Below are positions 7,072-14,361 of a stretch of 20,882 nucleotides of DNA, piece by piece. The notes below the pieces were generated by a model. The model did no database searches, was not told where the DNA came from, and saw only the letters and a program-made list of their open reading frames with translations. Both the position numbers and the translations under genes were made by a program. Within the stretch, counting starts at the first letter, position 1, and every line of letters begins with the position of its first letter. The stretch is from Candidatus Neomicrothrix sp. UBA881. GTDB lineage: Bacteria; Actinomycetota; Acidimicrobiia; Acidimicrobiales; MedAcidi-G1. The DNA lies in contig DBFL01000036.1 in the NCBI GenBank assembly GCA_002294285.1, forward strand, positions 1 through 20,882. The letters run 5' to 3'.

Positions 7072-7868
7072 CTCGTCGAAGACTTGATCTCGAAATGGTG
7101 AGAAGAGGTTTAGTGGAATCTCGCGAAATAGCACAGTCTCTAATTGCATCCGGTAAGGTTCTCGTCGCAGGGGCACCTGCGCTAAAGTCATCCAGGCTTG
7201 TTGAGGCCAGTCAGCCGTTAAAAATTATCGACTCTCTACCAAAGTATGTAAGCAGGGCAGGCGGGAAACTAGAAGCTGCTCTAGAAGAATTTGAAGTTGA
7301 TGTCACATCGAAAAGCTGCATTGATGTAGGGGCCAGTACAGGTGGTTTTACTGATTGTCTCTTACAACACGGAGCAGATTCTGTTCTAGCCATAGATGTA
7401 GGCAAAGGTCAAATGCACGAAAAGATCATTGCAGACCCAAGGGCCACAGTGCTTGAACAGACTGACGTTAGATCACTTGAAGCAGAAAAAATAGGAGCTC
7501 CTTTTCAGATTTTGACAGCAGATTTAGCTTTCATCTCACTACGTACAGTCATGAGTGAACTTTTTTCTCTGGTCTCTAAAGGCAGCGACATGCTTCTTTT
7601 AGTTAAACCACAGTTTGAAGCAGGAAAAAAAGAAGTGGATAAAGGCAGAGGGGTTATCAGCAACCCTCAAATATGGGAAGAAGTCCTTTGGAGAGTGAAG
7701 GATTCAATTAATTCCTATGATGCTGCCATAATTGAATGTATGCCATCACCAATCAAGGGTTCAGAAGGTAATGTTGAATTCTTTTTACATGTCAAGCCTG
7801 AGACTACACAAGTAGAAGTCGGAGTTTCCGAGGCAATTTCTTTAGCTATGCAGAAAAGTGAGGGATGA
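7068..7868 (+). CDS. tlyA: TlyA-family rRNA 2'-O-methyltransferase
   Basis: S-adenosylmethionine-dependent 2'-O-ribose methyltransferase. In mycobacteria TlyA methylates a cytidine in 16S helix 44 and one in 23S helix 69, giving capreomycin sensitivity. Residues 1-55 are an S4 RNA-binding domain (RRRLDLEMVRRGLVESREIA at 3-22). The Rossmann methyltransferase follows, with the SAM loop DVGASTGGFTD at 86-96. The K-D-K-E catalytic set is K67 (GGKLE), D152 (TADLAF), K180 (VKPQFE) and E237 (GNVEFF), in register with the M. tuberculosis enzyme. The interdomain linker reads LPKYVSRAGGKL and lacks the RxWV motif of mycobacterial TlyA. At 266 residues it is full length (268 in M. tuberculosis). It overlaps the HAD gene and nadK by 4 nt each. 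The haemolysin name used in older annotation is not supported. Confidence 0.94.
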   Translation: MTRRRLDLEMVRRGLVESREIAQSLIASGKVLVAGAPALKSSRLVEASQPLKIIDSLPKYVSRAGGKLEAALEEFEVDVTSKSCIDVGASTGGFTDCLLQHGADSVLAIDVGKGQMHEKIIADPRATVLEQTDVRSLEAEKIGAPFQILTADLAFISLRTVMSELFSLVSKGSDMLLLVKPQFEAGKKEVDKGRGVISNPQIWEEVLWRVKDSINSYDAAIIECMPSPIKGSEGNVEFFLHVKPETTQVEVGVSEAISLAMQKSEG

Positions 7869-8698
7869 TGTCACAAGTTGGACTTTATGTGCACGAATTT
7901 CGACCTGAAGCTATAGCTAATTCGGTTGAACTGGCTCAACTCCTCAAAGAAAAAGGCCACAGTGTAAGACAATCAAACGATTCAAAAGAAGACCCGTCAA
8001 GATTTGTTGATGATCTCGATCTTCTTGTGAGTATGGGAGGAGATGGTTCTATCCTCAGGGCAATAAATCTATTAGATGGTCGACCCACCCCTGTTCTTGG
8101 AATAAATTTCGGTCAACTGGGATACCTTACTGCAGCTGAACCTGCAGAAGCTTTTGATTCAGTTATTAGGACACTCGACGGTGATTACGATCTTGAAGAA
8201 AGGATGATGATTAAGGTCCGAGTTGAAAGACAAAAAGAACAATCAACTATAGAAGATCACGCTTTAAATGAGATTGTGCTTGAGAGGACAGCAGCAAGTC
8301 AAACAGTTCGAATGAACGTTTCTATGGATGGTTCTTTCTTCACTTCCTATGCAGCAGACGGATTAATTATCTCCACACCCACAGGATCCACAGCTTACGC
8401 CTTCTCGGCACGTGGTCCGATTGTGGACGCGAGCCACCATTCGATCCAACTGACACCTGTATCACCACATATGTTGTTTGACAGGACATTAGTTCTAGCC
8501 CCATCCACCGAATTGGATTTACAAGTTTTAGGAGACCGAATGGCTACTTGCACCGCTGACGGTAGAGAATTGAGTGTTCTAGGAAAAGATGACCGTGTGG
8601 TTTGTACGCGCTCAGACCGGATAGCGAGGCTTGTTACATTTGGAAAGCGCAACTTCTTGGACCCTCTTAAAACTAAGTTCGGTTTAGAAGACAGATAG
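7865..8698 (+). CDS. nadK: NAD kinase
   Basis: ATP- or polyphosphate-dependent kinase that makes NADP from NAD in the cytosol, 277 residues. The diagnostic GGDGS loop is at 58-62 (SMGGDGSIL), where the aspartate is catalytic. The NE pair for NAD ribose binding is at 135-136 (LNEIVLE). The glycine-rich TPTGSTAY motif is at 171-178, followed by the conserved GPIV. The C-terminal beta-sandwich contains TADGRE. ATG 7865 overlaps the tlyA stop as ATGA; a second ATG (7868) is immediately adjacent. The tlyA-nadK order is the actinobacterial one, but recN, which normally follows nadK, is absent and pyrG comes next after 92 nt. Confidence 0.95.
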   Translation: MMSQVGLYVHEFRPEAIANSVELAQLLKEKGHSVRQSNDSKEDPSRFVDDLDLLVSMGGDGSILRAINLLDGRPTPVLGINFGQLGYLTAAEPAEAFDSVIRTLDGDYDLEERMMIKVRVERQKEQSTIEDHALNEIVLERTAASQTVRMNVSMDGSFFTSYAADGLIISTPTGSTAYAFSARGPIVDASHHSIQLTPVSPHMLFDRTLVLAPSTELDLQVLGDRMATCTADGRELSVLGKDDRVVCTRSDRIARLVTFGKRNFLDPLKTKFGLEDR

Positions 8699-8734
8699 AA
8701 AATCACTTAGATTTTTCTGAAGAAAGCAAAAACG

Positions 8735-8753
8735 GCACTAATTTCAATTGTGC
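8735..8753. promoter_or_regulatory. Imperfect dyad upstream of pyrG
   Basis: GCAC (8735-8738) and GTGC (8750-8753) frame an AT-rich core in a 19-bp dyad, with 6 of 9 positions symmetric. It lies 38 nt before the pyrG start, in the only gap (8699-8790) between nadK and pyrG. It could be an operator or a chance repeat. No promoter hexamers are clear here, and no initial G-run of the kind used for reiterative-transcription control of pyrG is seen. Confidence 0.2.
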
Positions 8754-8790
8754 AAGCAGTCAAGCCATTTTGCCTGTAAGGTGAACTTCC

Positions 8791-10434
8791 GTGACGAAAC
8801 ACATCTTCGTGACGGGAGGAGTTGCAAGCGGACTCGGGAAAGGGCTCACAGCAGCCTCCCTTGGAAGACTTCTGAAGCAGCGTGGCTTAAAGGTAGTAAT
8901 TCAGAAACTCGATCCTTATATAAACGTCGATCCCGGAACAATGAACCCGTTTGAACACGGGGAAGTTTTTGTTACGGATGATGGCGGCGAAACAGATCTT
9001 GACTTAGGACACTATGAGAGATTTATCGATGAGAATCTGACAACAGAATCAAACGCTACAACGGGCTCCATTTATTCTTCGGTAATCGCAGCCGAAAGAA
9101 AAGGCGAGTTTTTAGGCAAAACCGTTCAGGTCATTCCTCACATAACAGATGAAATTAAAAAACGGATAAGAATATTAGCTACTGATGATACAGACATTCT
9201 CATAACAGAAATTGGTGGAACTGTAGGCGATATAGAAATACTGCCTTTTTTAGAGGCGATTAGACGTTTCCGACTTGACGTAGGAGAGCGAAATGTGTGT
9301 TACGTGCATGTGACTCTTGTGCCATTTATAGGGCCATCTGCTGAACATAAAACCAAACCAACTCAACACTCAGTAACGGCTCTACGTTCCGCAGGTATAC
9401 AACCGCATGCAATTGTTTGTCGAAGTGATGAACCAATTAGTGATGACTTAGAGAGAAAAATCTCACTTCTCTCTAACGTACCTTTTGAAGGGGTTGTAAA
9501 TGCGCCAGACGCAAGCAGTCTCTATGAAATACCTTTACTGCTTCATGAAGAAGGTTTAGATAACTACATCTGTGATTCATTAGATCTAGACAACCCAGAA
9601 CCTGACCTTAAAGATTGGCGTGCATTAGTCGATCGTGTGATCTCAGCAACTGCGAGAGTGAAAATCGGACTAATAGGAAAATACGTAAGCCTGGTAGACG
9701 CCTATTTATCTGTCGTGGAAGCTTTGAATCATGCTGGTGCGCATCATGGAGTTCAAGTAGAAATTGATTGGATTCAAGCTGAAGAAGTCGAAGGAATGCT
9801 CGGCGAGGGGAGACTCAAAGATCTCGACGGGATTGTGATACCAGGAGGTTTCGGAGAAAGAGGAATCGAAGGGAAAATCGCTGCCGCAGGTTTTGCCCGC
9901 GAATATGAAGTCCCTTGTCTTGGATTGTGTTTAGGTTTGCAGTGCATGACCATAGATTTCGCAAGAAATGTTTTAAATCTTGAAAGAGCTCATTCAAGCG
10001 AGTTTGACCCCTCCACTCCGCACCCTGTTATAGACCTGATGGAATCCCAACGTGAGGTAACAGATATGGGTGGAACTATGCGTTTGGGAACTTACGTGGC
10101 ACAACTAAAACCAGAGTCTCAAGTCTCAAAAATTTACGGTGAAGATGTTGTTTCTGAAAGACATAGACACAGATATGAGTTCAACTCTCGATACAGACAA
10201 AAATTTGAAGAAACAGATTTTGTTTGTTCGGGGGAATCACCAGATGGTCGTTTGGTCGAGTTTATAGAGTTAAAAAATCATCCTTTCTGGGTGGCTACTC
10301 AAGCACACCCAGAGTTCAAAAGCAGACCAGATCGGCCTGCACCTTTGTTTAGAGCGTTTATGGAAGCAGCTCTGCATCGTGCACAGGGACGGAACCCGCA
10401 GTTGCTGCAAATGGAAGAAGAGTTCTCTAATTAA
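8791..10434 (+). CDS. pyrG: CTP synthase
   Basis: Glutamine-hydrolysing amidoligase that converts UTP to CTP, the last step of pyrimidine nucleotide synthesis; 547 residues, standard length. The N-terminal synthetase domain (1 to about 270) holds the P-loop GGVASGLGKG (9-18), HGEVFVTDDGGETDLDLGHY (56-75) and ITEIGGTVGDIE (138-149). The class I glutamine amidotransferase domain (about 290-535) holds PGGFGERG (351-358), the nucleophile C380 in PCLGLCLG, and the His-Glu pair in QAHPEF near the C terminus. The start is GTG 8791 with AAGGTGA (8778-8784) six bases upstream. Its stop codon shares one base with the ATG of the following NUDIX gene. The pyrG-NUDIX order matches M. tuberculosis Rv1699-Rv1700. 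Confidence 0.97.
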   Translation: MTKHIFVTGGVASGLGKGLTAASLGRLLKQRGLKVVIQKLDPYINVDPGTMNPFEHGEVFVTDDGGETDLDLGHYERFIDENLTTESNATTGSIYSSVIAAERKGEFLGKTVQVIPHITDEIKKRIRILATDDTDILITEIGGTVGDIEILPFLEAIRRFRLDVGERNVCYVHVTLVPFIGPSAEHKTKPTQHSVTALRSAGIQPHAIVCRSDEPISDDLERKISLLSNVPFEGVVNAPDASSLYEIPLLLHEEGLDNYICDSLDLDNPEPDLKDWRALVDRVISATARVKIGLIGKYVSLVDAYLSVVEALNHAGAHHGVQVEIDWIQAEEVEGMLGEGRLKDLDGIVIPGGFGERGIEGKIAAAGFAREYEVPCLGLCLGLQCMTIDFARNVLNLERAHSSEFDPSTPHPVIDLMESQREVTDMGGTMRLGTYVAQLKPESQVSKIYGEDVVSERHRHRYEFNSRYRQKFEETDFVCSGESPDGRLVEFIELKNHPFWVATQAHPEFKSRPDRPAPLFRAFMEAALHRAQGRNPQLLQMEEEFSN

Positions 10435-10988
10435 TGAACTCTGAGTATCAAGAAAGCTTTAAAAAGGTTTCTGAGAAAGTTATTTATAAAGAAGATTGGT
10501 TCTCCTTCGCCTCAGCTGAATTCGAAGGTCCAGTAGGGGAAAGAATCGACAGATATATTTTTCACCACCCAGGTGCAGTGGCAGTAGTAGCAATAGAAGA
10601 TCGCAACATCGTTCTAGTCCGACAGTTTCGACCAGCGCTTGAAATGGAGATGTTAGAAATACCTGCAGGGAAACTAGACGTAGAAGGAGAGGAACCTGAA
10701 ACAGCAGCGAGACGAGAACTAATTGAAGAGGCAGGACTCGATGCCGCGAGACTAGAGGAATTATGCAGCTTCCATAATTCCGCAGGTTTTTCAGATGAAA
10801 AAACTGTCATTTATCTGGCCACTGAGATGACAAAAGTTGAAAAAATGGCAGCAAGCATCGAAGAGGAGTACATGACAACTGAAAAGGTTCCTTTAGAGGA
10901 TGTACACGAACTAATCACTTCAGGTCTTATAACTGACGCAAAAACCATAATTGGTATTTATTCCGCATTACGCCGTATAGGTGAATAA
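10434..10988 (+). CDS. NUDIX hydrolase, ADP-ribose pyrophosphatase type
   Basis: A 184-residue NUDIX protein predicted to cleave ADP-ribose (or a related nucleoside diphosphate sugar) to AMP and ribose 5-phosphate. The Nudix box spans 79-102: G79, then R94-E95-L96 and the metal-binding E98-E99, ending A-G-L. It is one residue longer between the glycine and the REL triplet than the canonical box, as I recall also being the case for M. tuberculosis Rv1700. The preceding EIPAGKLD (75-82) and the downstream SAGFSDEK (116-123) are typical of ADP-ribose pyrophosphatases. ATG 10434 overlaps the pyrG stop by one base, and the 3' end overlaps the next gene by 8 nt, so it is in a coupled unit. The exact substrate is inferred from family and neighbourhood. 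Confidence 0.88.
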   Translation: MNSEYQESFKKVSEKVIYKEDWFSFASAEFEGPVGERIDRYIFHHPGAVAVVAIEDRNIVLVRQFRPALEMEMLEIPAGKLDVEGEEPETAARRELIEEAGLDAARLEELCSFHNSAGFSDEKTVIYLATEMTKVEKMAASIEEEYMTTEKVPLEDVHELITSGLITDAKTIIGIYSALRRIGE

Positions 10989-11517
10989 ATTGAAATTTTT
11001 TCAAAATATTTTTCATCTGAATAAGAGGTTCTGGCTCTCTTTGAAACCTAAACAATTATCAGATGAAGACATTCATTGGGTTAGTTCCCAACTTTCACAA
11101 AGCGAATTTACTTACTGGACGAAACTCCCCTTGGCGGATAAAAGTCATTCCTTTCAGGTAGCCAAACAAACACAATCTTTAATAGGAGATCGAGAAAAAG
11201 TCTTTATAGCCGCTGCCCTTCTGCATGACATAGGAAAATTAGAAAGCGGGTTCGGTACTTTCGGAAGAGTTTTTGCAACAATATCCTGTTCCATTTTTTC
11301 ATCAACAAAGATCGAAAAATGGAAGCTAAAAGAGAAAGGTTTACGTAGACGTTTAGCTGATTACTCGAATCATCCCGCTATTGGGGCGGACTTGCTGAAA
11401 GGTTTAGACAGCGAGGAACAAACGATTACTTGGGTGCTTGAACACCACTCGGAAAAAGAAAAATGGACAACCCCTAAAATAATAGGAGAAGCCCTATCCA
11501 GCGCAGACAACGATTAA
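10981..11517 (+). CDS. HD-domain metal-dependent hydrolase, unknown substrate
   Basis: A 178-residue protein with a complete HD-type metal site: H56 (DKSHSFQVA), H82-D83 (LLHDIGKLE), H131 (NHPAIGADLL), H155-H156 (LEHHSEKE) and D176 at the very C terminus (SSADND). The pattern is that of HD phosphohydrolases acting on nucleotides or phosphoesters. The region before residue 50 is basic and aromatic with no signal peptide. The start GTG 10981 lies inside the end of the NUDIX gene (8-nt GTGAATAA overlap), so it is probably co-translated with NUDIX and pyrG and may act in nucleotide turnover. The domain after the HD pair is short, and the protein ends three residues after ADND begins, so the C terminus looks trimmed. 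It meets trpS tail to tail with a 3-nt gap. Confidence 0.78.
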   Translation: MNKLKFFQNIFHLNKRFWLSLKPKQLSDEDIHWVSSQLSQSEFTYWTKLPLADKSHSFQVAKQTQSLIGDREKVFIAAALLHDIGKLESGFGTFGRVFATISCSIFSSTKIEKWKLKEKGLRRRLADYSNHPAIGADLLKGLDSEEQTITWVLEHHSEKEKWTTPKIIGEALSSADND

Positions 11518-11520
11518 CGT

Positions 11521-12501
11521 CTAATGCTTAAACAGGCCAATATTTTCTTGTGCTCTAGATAATGTCGCTGAAGCCACCTCTCGAGCTTTTTCAGCTCCTT
11601 TAGCGATCAGACGGTTTGTTTCCGCAGGATCATCAGCTAAATCGAAATACTTTTCCTGTACAGGTTTAAGGAGTTCTATAACTGCCTCTGATGTTGCGCT
11701 CTTGAGATCACCGTAACGATCTATTCCTTTAGAGGCCTCTTGGGGTGTTTTACCAGTAGCTGCACCTAGGATCGAAAGCAGATTAGAGACCCCAGGTTTA
11801 TTTTCTATATCGAAAAAAACCTCATCATCACTGTCGGTAACAGCACGTTTGACCTTTTTCTCGATTACATCAGGGGGGTCTAAGAGCAAAATAGTTCCTT
11901 GTGGGCTGTCTTCAGATTTTGACATTTTCTTTTCAGGATGTTGCAGATCCATGACTCTCGCGCCTGAAGATGGAATCACCGCTTCGGGCACGGTGAAAGT
12001 CTCGCCGAATCTGCTGTTGAATCGAATAGCGATATCTCTTGTTAGTTCGATGTGTTGTCTCTGATCTTCACCTACGGGAACCTGATTTGTGTCATAAAGC
12101 AAAATATCGGCTGCTTGAAGAGCGGGATATGTGAACAGGCCCGCTGAAACAAAATCGTTACCAGTTGATTTGTCCTTAAACTGGGTCATTCTTCTAAGTT
12201 CACCAAAAGCTGCAGTGCACTCCATAAGCCAAGCGCATTCAGCATGTTCTTTAACATGGCTTTGAACAAACAAAATGCAGCGTTCAGGATCGAGACCCAC
12301 AGCCATCAGCATCTGGGTCAAAGAAAGAGTTGATGATTTGAGTTCTTCAGGGTCATGGAGCACAGTCAATGCATGAAGATCCACCACGCAATACACAGCG
12401 TCGGTTTCTTCTTGCATTAAAACCCAGTTCTGCAAAGCCCCCAAGTAGTTGCCTAGCTGCACTGACCCTGAAGGCTTAATCCCCGAAAAAACTCTAGTCA
12501 C
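11521..12501 (-). CDS. trpS: Tryptophanyl-tRNA synthetase
   Basis: Class I aminoacyl-tRNA synthetase that charges tRNA-Trp, 326 residues, usual for the bacterial enzyme. The N terminus MTRVFSGIKPSGSVQLGNYLG carries the HIGH-equivalent QLGN (15-18), a variant as in other TrpRS. KMSKS is intact at 192-196 and is preceded by the usual VMDLQHP. LLYDTNQVPVGEDQRQHIEL (134-153) is the tryptophan-site region. The start is GTG at 12501: an in-frame TGA lies two codons upstream, so nothing earlier is possible. GAGG ends only one base before the GTG, too close to work as a normal Shine-Dalgarno; a TACCTT -10 at -12 to -7 suggests a leaderless mRNA. In M. tuberculosis trpS is elsewhere, so its place here is a local rearrangement. 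Confidence 0.95.
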   Translation of the reverse strand: MTRVFSGIKPSGSVQLGNYLGALQNWVLMQEETDAVYCVVDLHALTVLHDPEELKSSTLSLTQMLMAVGLDPERCILFVQSHVKEHAECAWLMECTAAFGELRRMTQFKDKSTGNDFVSAGLFTYPALQAADILLYDTNQVPVGEDQRQHIELTRDIAIRFNSRFGETFTVPEAVIPSSGARVMDLQHPEKKMSKSEDSPQGTILLLDPPDVIEKKVKRAVTDSDDEVFFDIENKPGVSNLLSILGAATGKTPQEASKGIDRYGDLKSATSEAVIELLKPVQEKYFDLADDPAETNRLIAKGAEKAREVASATLSRAQENIGLFKH

Positions 12502-12507
12502 ACCTCA

Positions 12508-12513
12508 AAGGTA
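12508..12513 (-). promoter_or_regulatory. Candidate -10 (TACCTT) for leaderless trpS
   Basis: Read on the minus strand, TACCTT fits TANNNT and sits at exactly -12 to -7 from the GTG of trpS. This would put the transcription start on the start codon. No -35 is evident 17 nt further up. The region between trpS and the cysteine-rich gene is 73 nt, enough for an independent promoter. Confidence 0.4.
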
Positions 12514-12574
12514 CTTGCGTGACAATGATGATGCTGTTTATTTAAAAAAATAGATAATCGTTTTGTTTAGGCTT

Positions 12575-12784
12575 TTATGCCATTGAACAAGACATATCGA
12601 CACCACAGCACATAGGTGATTTAATTTTCCCGTTTTCATTGGCACACCCAGAGGTTAGACATTGGGAAACCTGAACAGTGGAGCCGTCATCTTTTGTCAG
12701 TGTGGTGTTTACTAAAGGGGTATCACATGTAGCACAAGTAGCGTTAACACTCATATTGCACGAATCACAGGTGTATGTAGCCAT
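12575..12784 (-). CDS. Small cysteine-rich zinc-ribbon-like protein
   Basis: A 69-residue protein with nine cysteines: C6-x2-C9, C17-x2-C20, C42, C47, C59-C60 and C66. The first two CxxC pairs form a probable zinc ribbon. The C-terminal KSPMCCGVDMSC (55-66) looks like the CCG-x2-M metal-binding ends seen in small iron or zinc proteins. Between them, TTLTKDDGSTVQVSQC is likely a beta hairpin. There is no signal peptide, so it should be cytosolic. I do not recognise a named function; a metal-binding, redox or nucleic-acid-associated role is possible. ATG 12784 has a good AGGA (plus-strand TCCT 12792-12795) seven bases upstream, which supports this being a real gene. It is divergent from scpA and co-oriented with trpS. 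Confidence 0.8.
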   Translation of the reverse strand: MATYTCDSCNMSVNATCATCDTPLVNTTLTKDDGSTVQVSQCLTSGCANENGKIKSPMCCGVDMSCSMA

Positions 12785-12808
12785 ATCTAGTTCCTATCAG
12801 TTGAACGA

Positions 12809-12836
12809 CTTTTAAATTCTCTCATTTTTTGTTCAA
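12809..12836 (-). promoter_or_regulatory. Candidate sigma70-type promoter of the cysteine-rich gene
   Basis: On the minus strand, TTGAAC (plus 12831-12836) and TAAAAG (plus 12809-12814) are separated by 16 nt. Each matches 4 of 6 consensus bases. It would give a leader of roughly 20 nt that includes the AGGA ribosome binding site. The region is very AT-rich, so chance matches are likely. Confidence 0.3.
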
Positions 12837-12871
12837 AAATTGTGTTTTTAAGAAAAAAATAAAACAAATTT

Positions 12872-12901
12872 TTGACAAATCTAGGCTTTAATTGCCATAA
12901 A
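12872..12901 (+). promoter_or_regulatory. Candidate sigma70-type promoter of scpA operon
   Basis: TTGACA (12872-12877) is a perfect -35 hexamer; CATAAA (12896-12901) after an 18-nt spacer matches the -10 consensus at 4 of 6 positions. Transcription would start near 12908, leaving a leader of about 25 nt before scpA. It is the best promoter in the window by consensus and lies in the only divergent gap (12785-12932) upstream of the scp genes. Confidence 0.5.
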
Positions 12902-12932
12902 TAAGGCCTATAAGCATCTATGGTCGTAGTTG

Positions 12933-13706
12933 ATGGGAGTGAATGTAACTACACCTGTATACGAAGGTCCTTTTGATCTTCTTTTGGATCTGATTCTGCG
13001 CGAGGAAGTTGAACTTTATGAAGTTTCTCTTCTTACCATCGTCGATGCTTATTTAGAAGAATTAGAAAACATGCAAGAGTATGATTTGGAATTGGCTACC
13101 GAGTTTCTCTTGATTGCCGCCATTCTGGTTGAGTTGAAAGCGCGACGCCTGTTGCCCTCAGGCAACAATATAGACCCTGACGACGAGTTTGGACTTTGGG
13201 AAGAGCGTGACCTTCTCCTCGCGAAACTTGTTGAATGCAAAACCTTTAAAGAAGCAGCTTCACAACTTAGAGAAATGTCCCAGCAGGCTTCACTGTCCTG
13301 GCCGAGAAGAGCGGGTCTTGAAGATGCTTTTCTTTCTTTAACACCTGACTTGCTAGAAGGAGTAACCAAAGAGGACCTGAGAGAAGCATGCTTGCGCGCT
13401 ATGGCCCCACGGCCTTCAACGGCTGTTAACACCGAACACATAGCACCTATAAAAGCGACAGTTGTCGAAGCTGTAAAAGAACTATTAGAAGATGTACCGA
13501 AAACTGGTTTGATCAGTTTCAGAGAACTAACTAAAGGTCTTACAGACCGTATTGAAATCGTAGTTAAGTTCCTGGCGATTCTGGAACTCTACAAACAGGG
13601 AGTTCTAGAAATAGACCAAATTGATTCTTTCGGCGAGATAAGCGTTTCTTGGTGTCCAGGCGCAGAACTTTCAGACATGGACCTATTGGACATTTACGAA
13701 GGCTAG
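12933..13706 (+). CDS. scpA: Segregation and condensation protein A
   Basis: Kleisin subunit that bridges the heads of the SMC dimer in the chromosome condensation complex. The signature N-terminal segment PVYEGPFDLLLDLILREEVELYEV starts about residue 8 and is followed by the helical EFLLIAAILVELKARRLLP that contacts the SMC neck. The C-terminal winged helix (about 190-250, FRELTKGLTDRIEIVVKFLAILELYKQG) contacts the SMC head. At about 257 residues it is full length. Start is chosen at ATG 12933; TTG 12930 and GTG 12939 are in frame and cannot be excluded because no clear Shine-Dalgarno sits at the right distance. scpB follows after 11 nt. The smc gene itself is not in the window, and the parA and xerD genes that precede scpA in mycobacteria are missing. 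Confidence 0.95.
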   Translation: MGVNVTTPVYEGPFDLLLDLILREEVELYEVSLLTIVDAYLEELENMQEYDLELATEFLLIAAILVELKARRLLPSGNNIDPDDEFGLWEERDLLLAKLVECKTFKEAASQLREMSQQASLSWPRRAGLEDAFLSLTPDLLEGVTKEDLREACLRAMAPRPSTAVNTEHIAPIKATVVEAVKELLEDVPKTGLISFRELTKGLTDRIEIVVKFLAILELYKQGVLEIDQIDSFGEISVSWCPGAELSDMDLLDIYEG

Positions 13707-13717
13707 GGGAAACAACT

Positions 13718-14359
13718 GTGTCAGAAGAAAAATCTAAATTAGAGATAGTAAGTGACGTAGACGCTGAACCAGACATAAGAAGAGCGATCGAGGCGATCCT
13801 AATGATCGCTATTGATCCAGTTCCCCCAAGCATCCTCGCTCAGTTATTTGAGGTGAAAGTAAGCGAAATAGAGAGAATTTGTGACTCCATGGTCGATCAG
13901 TACAGCGAAGCCGAGTTGGGTTTTTCACTAGTTCGTATCGCCGGTGGTTATAGATTCCAAAGCAAACCTGAACAAGCTCAATGGGTGGAGCGTTTCGTTC
14001 TGGAAGGTCAGAGTAGACGTTTAACTGCAGCCGCCATGGAGACTCTGGCGATAGTTGCCTATAAACAACCTATTTCAAGAGCTCAAATTTCTGCCATCAG
14101 AGGAGTAGATGTAGAAGGGGTGATGAGGAATCTGCAACAACGAGGTCTAATAGACGAAGTCTCCAGAGACACAGGACCGGGAAACGCAGTGCTCTACGGA
14201 ACCACACAAGAATTTCTTGAACGCATGGGTGTAGATTCCGTTGCAGGACTACCTCCACTAGGTGAATTCGTGCCAGGACCTGAAGTAGTTGAAGCTCTAG
14301 AGAGAAGCTTGAGAGTCGTTTCTGACGACGTGACAATTTCTGCAACTGAAGAGGGCTGA
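13718..14359 (+). CDS. scpB: Segregation and condensation protein B
   Basis: Winged-helix partner of ScpA in the SMC complex, about 213 residues. Diagnostic segments are RRAIEAILMIAIDPVPPSILA near 20-40, the first winged helix ending in AGGYRFQSKPE, and the second with RLTAAAMETLAIVAYKQPISRAQIS and the RGVD-VEGVMRNLQQRGLI recognition region, then GNAVLYGTTQEFLE. The frame is open back to 13649, but that part overlaps scpA with non-homologous sequence. GTG 13718 is preferred because AGGGGA (13705-13710) lies seven bases upstream and the protein then begins at the expected place. The extreme C terminus is acidic and probably flexible. It is followed two bases later by the pseudouridine synthase gene. 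Confidence 0.94.
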   Translation: MSEEKSKLEIVSDVDAEPDIRRAIEAILMIAIDPVPPSILAQLFEVKVSEIERICDSMVDQYSEAELGFSLVRIAGGYRFQSKPEQAQWVERFVLEGQSRRLTAAAMETLAIVAYKQPISRAQISAIRGVDVEGVMRNLQQRGLIDEVSRDTGPGNAVLYGTTQEFLERMGVDSVAGLPPLGEFVPGPEVVEALERSLRVVSDDVTISATEEG

Positions 14360-14361
14360 CT

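Noticed and set aside
8748..8954. Small plus-strand open frame overlapping the start of pyrG
   Set aside because: It is out of frame with a certain gene, has no family features, and pyrG has the better ribosome binding site.
13649..13717. Earlier start for scpB
   Set aside because: The added 23 residues overlap scpA and look unlike ScpB; GTG 13718 has a well-spaced AGGGGA.
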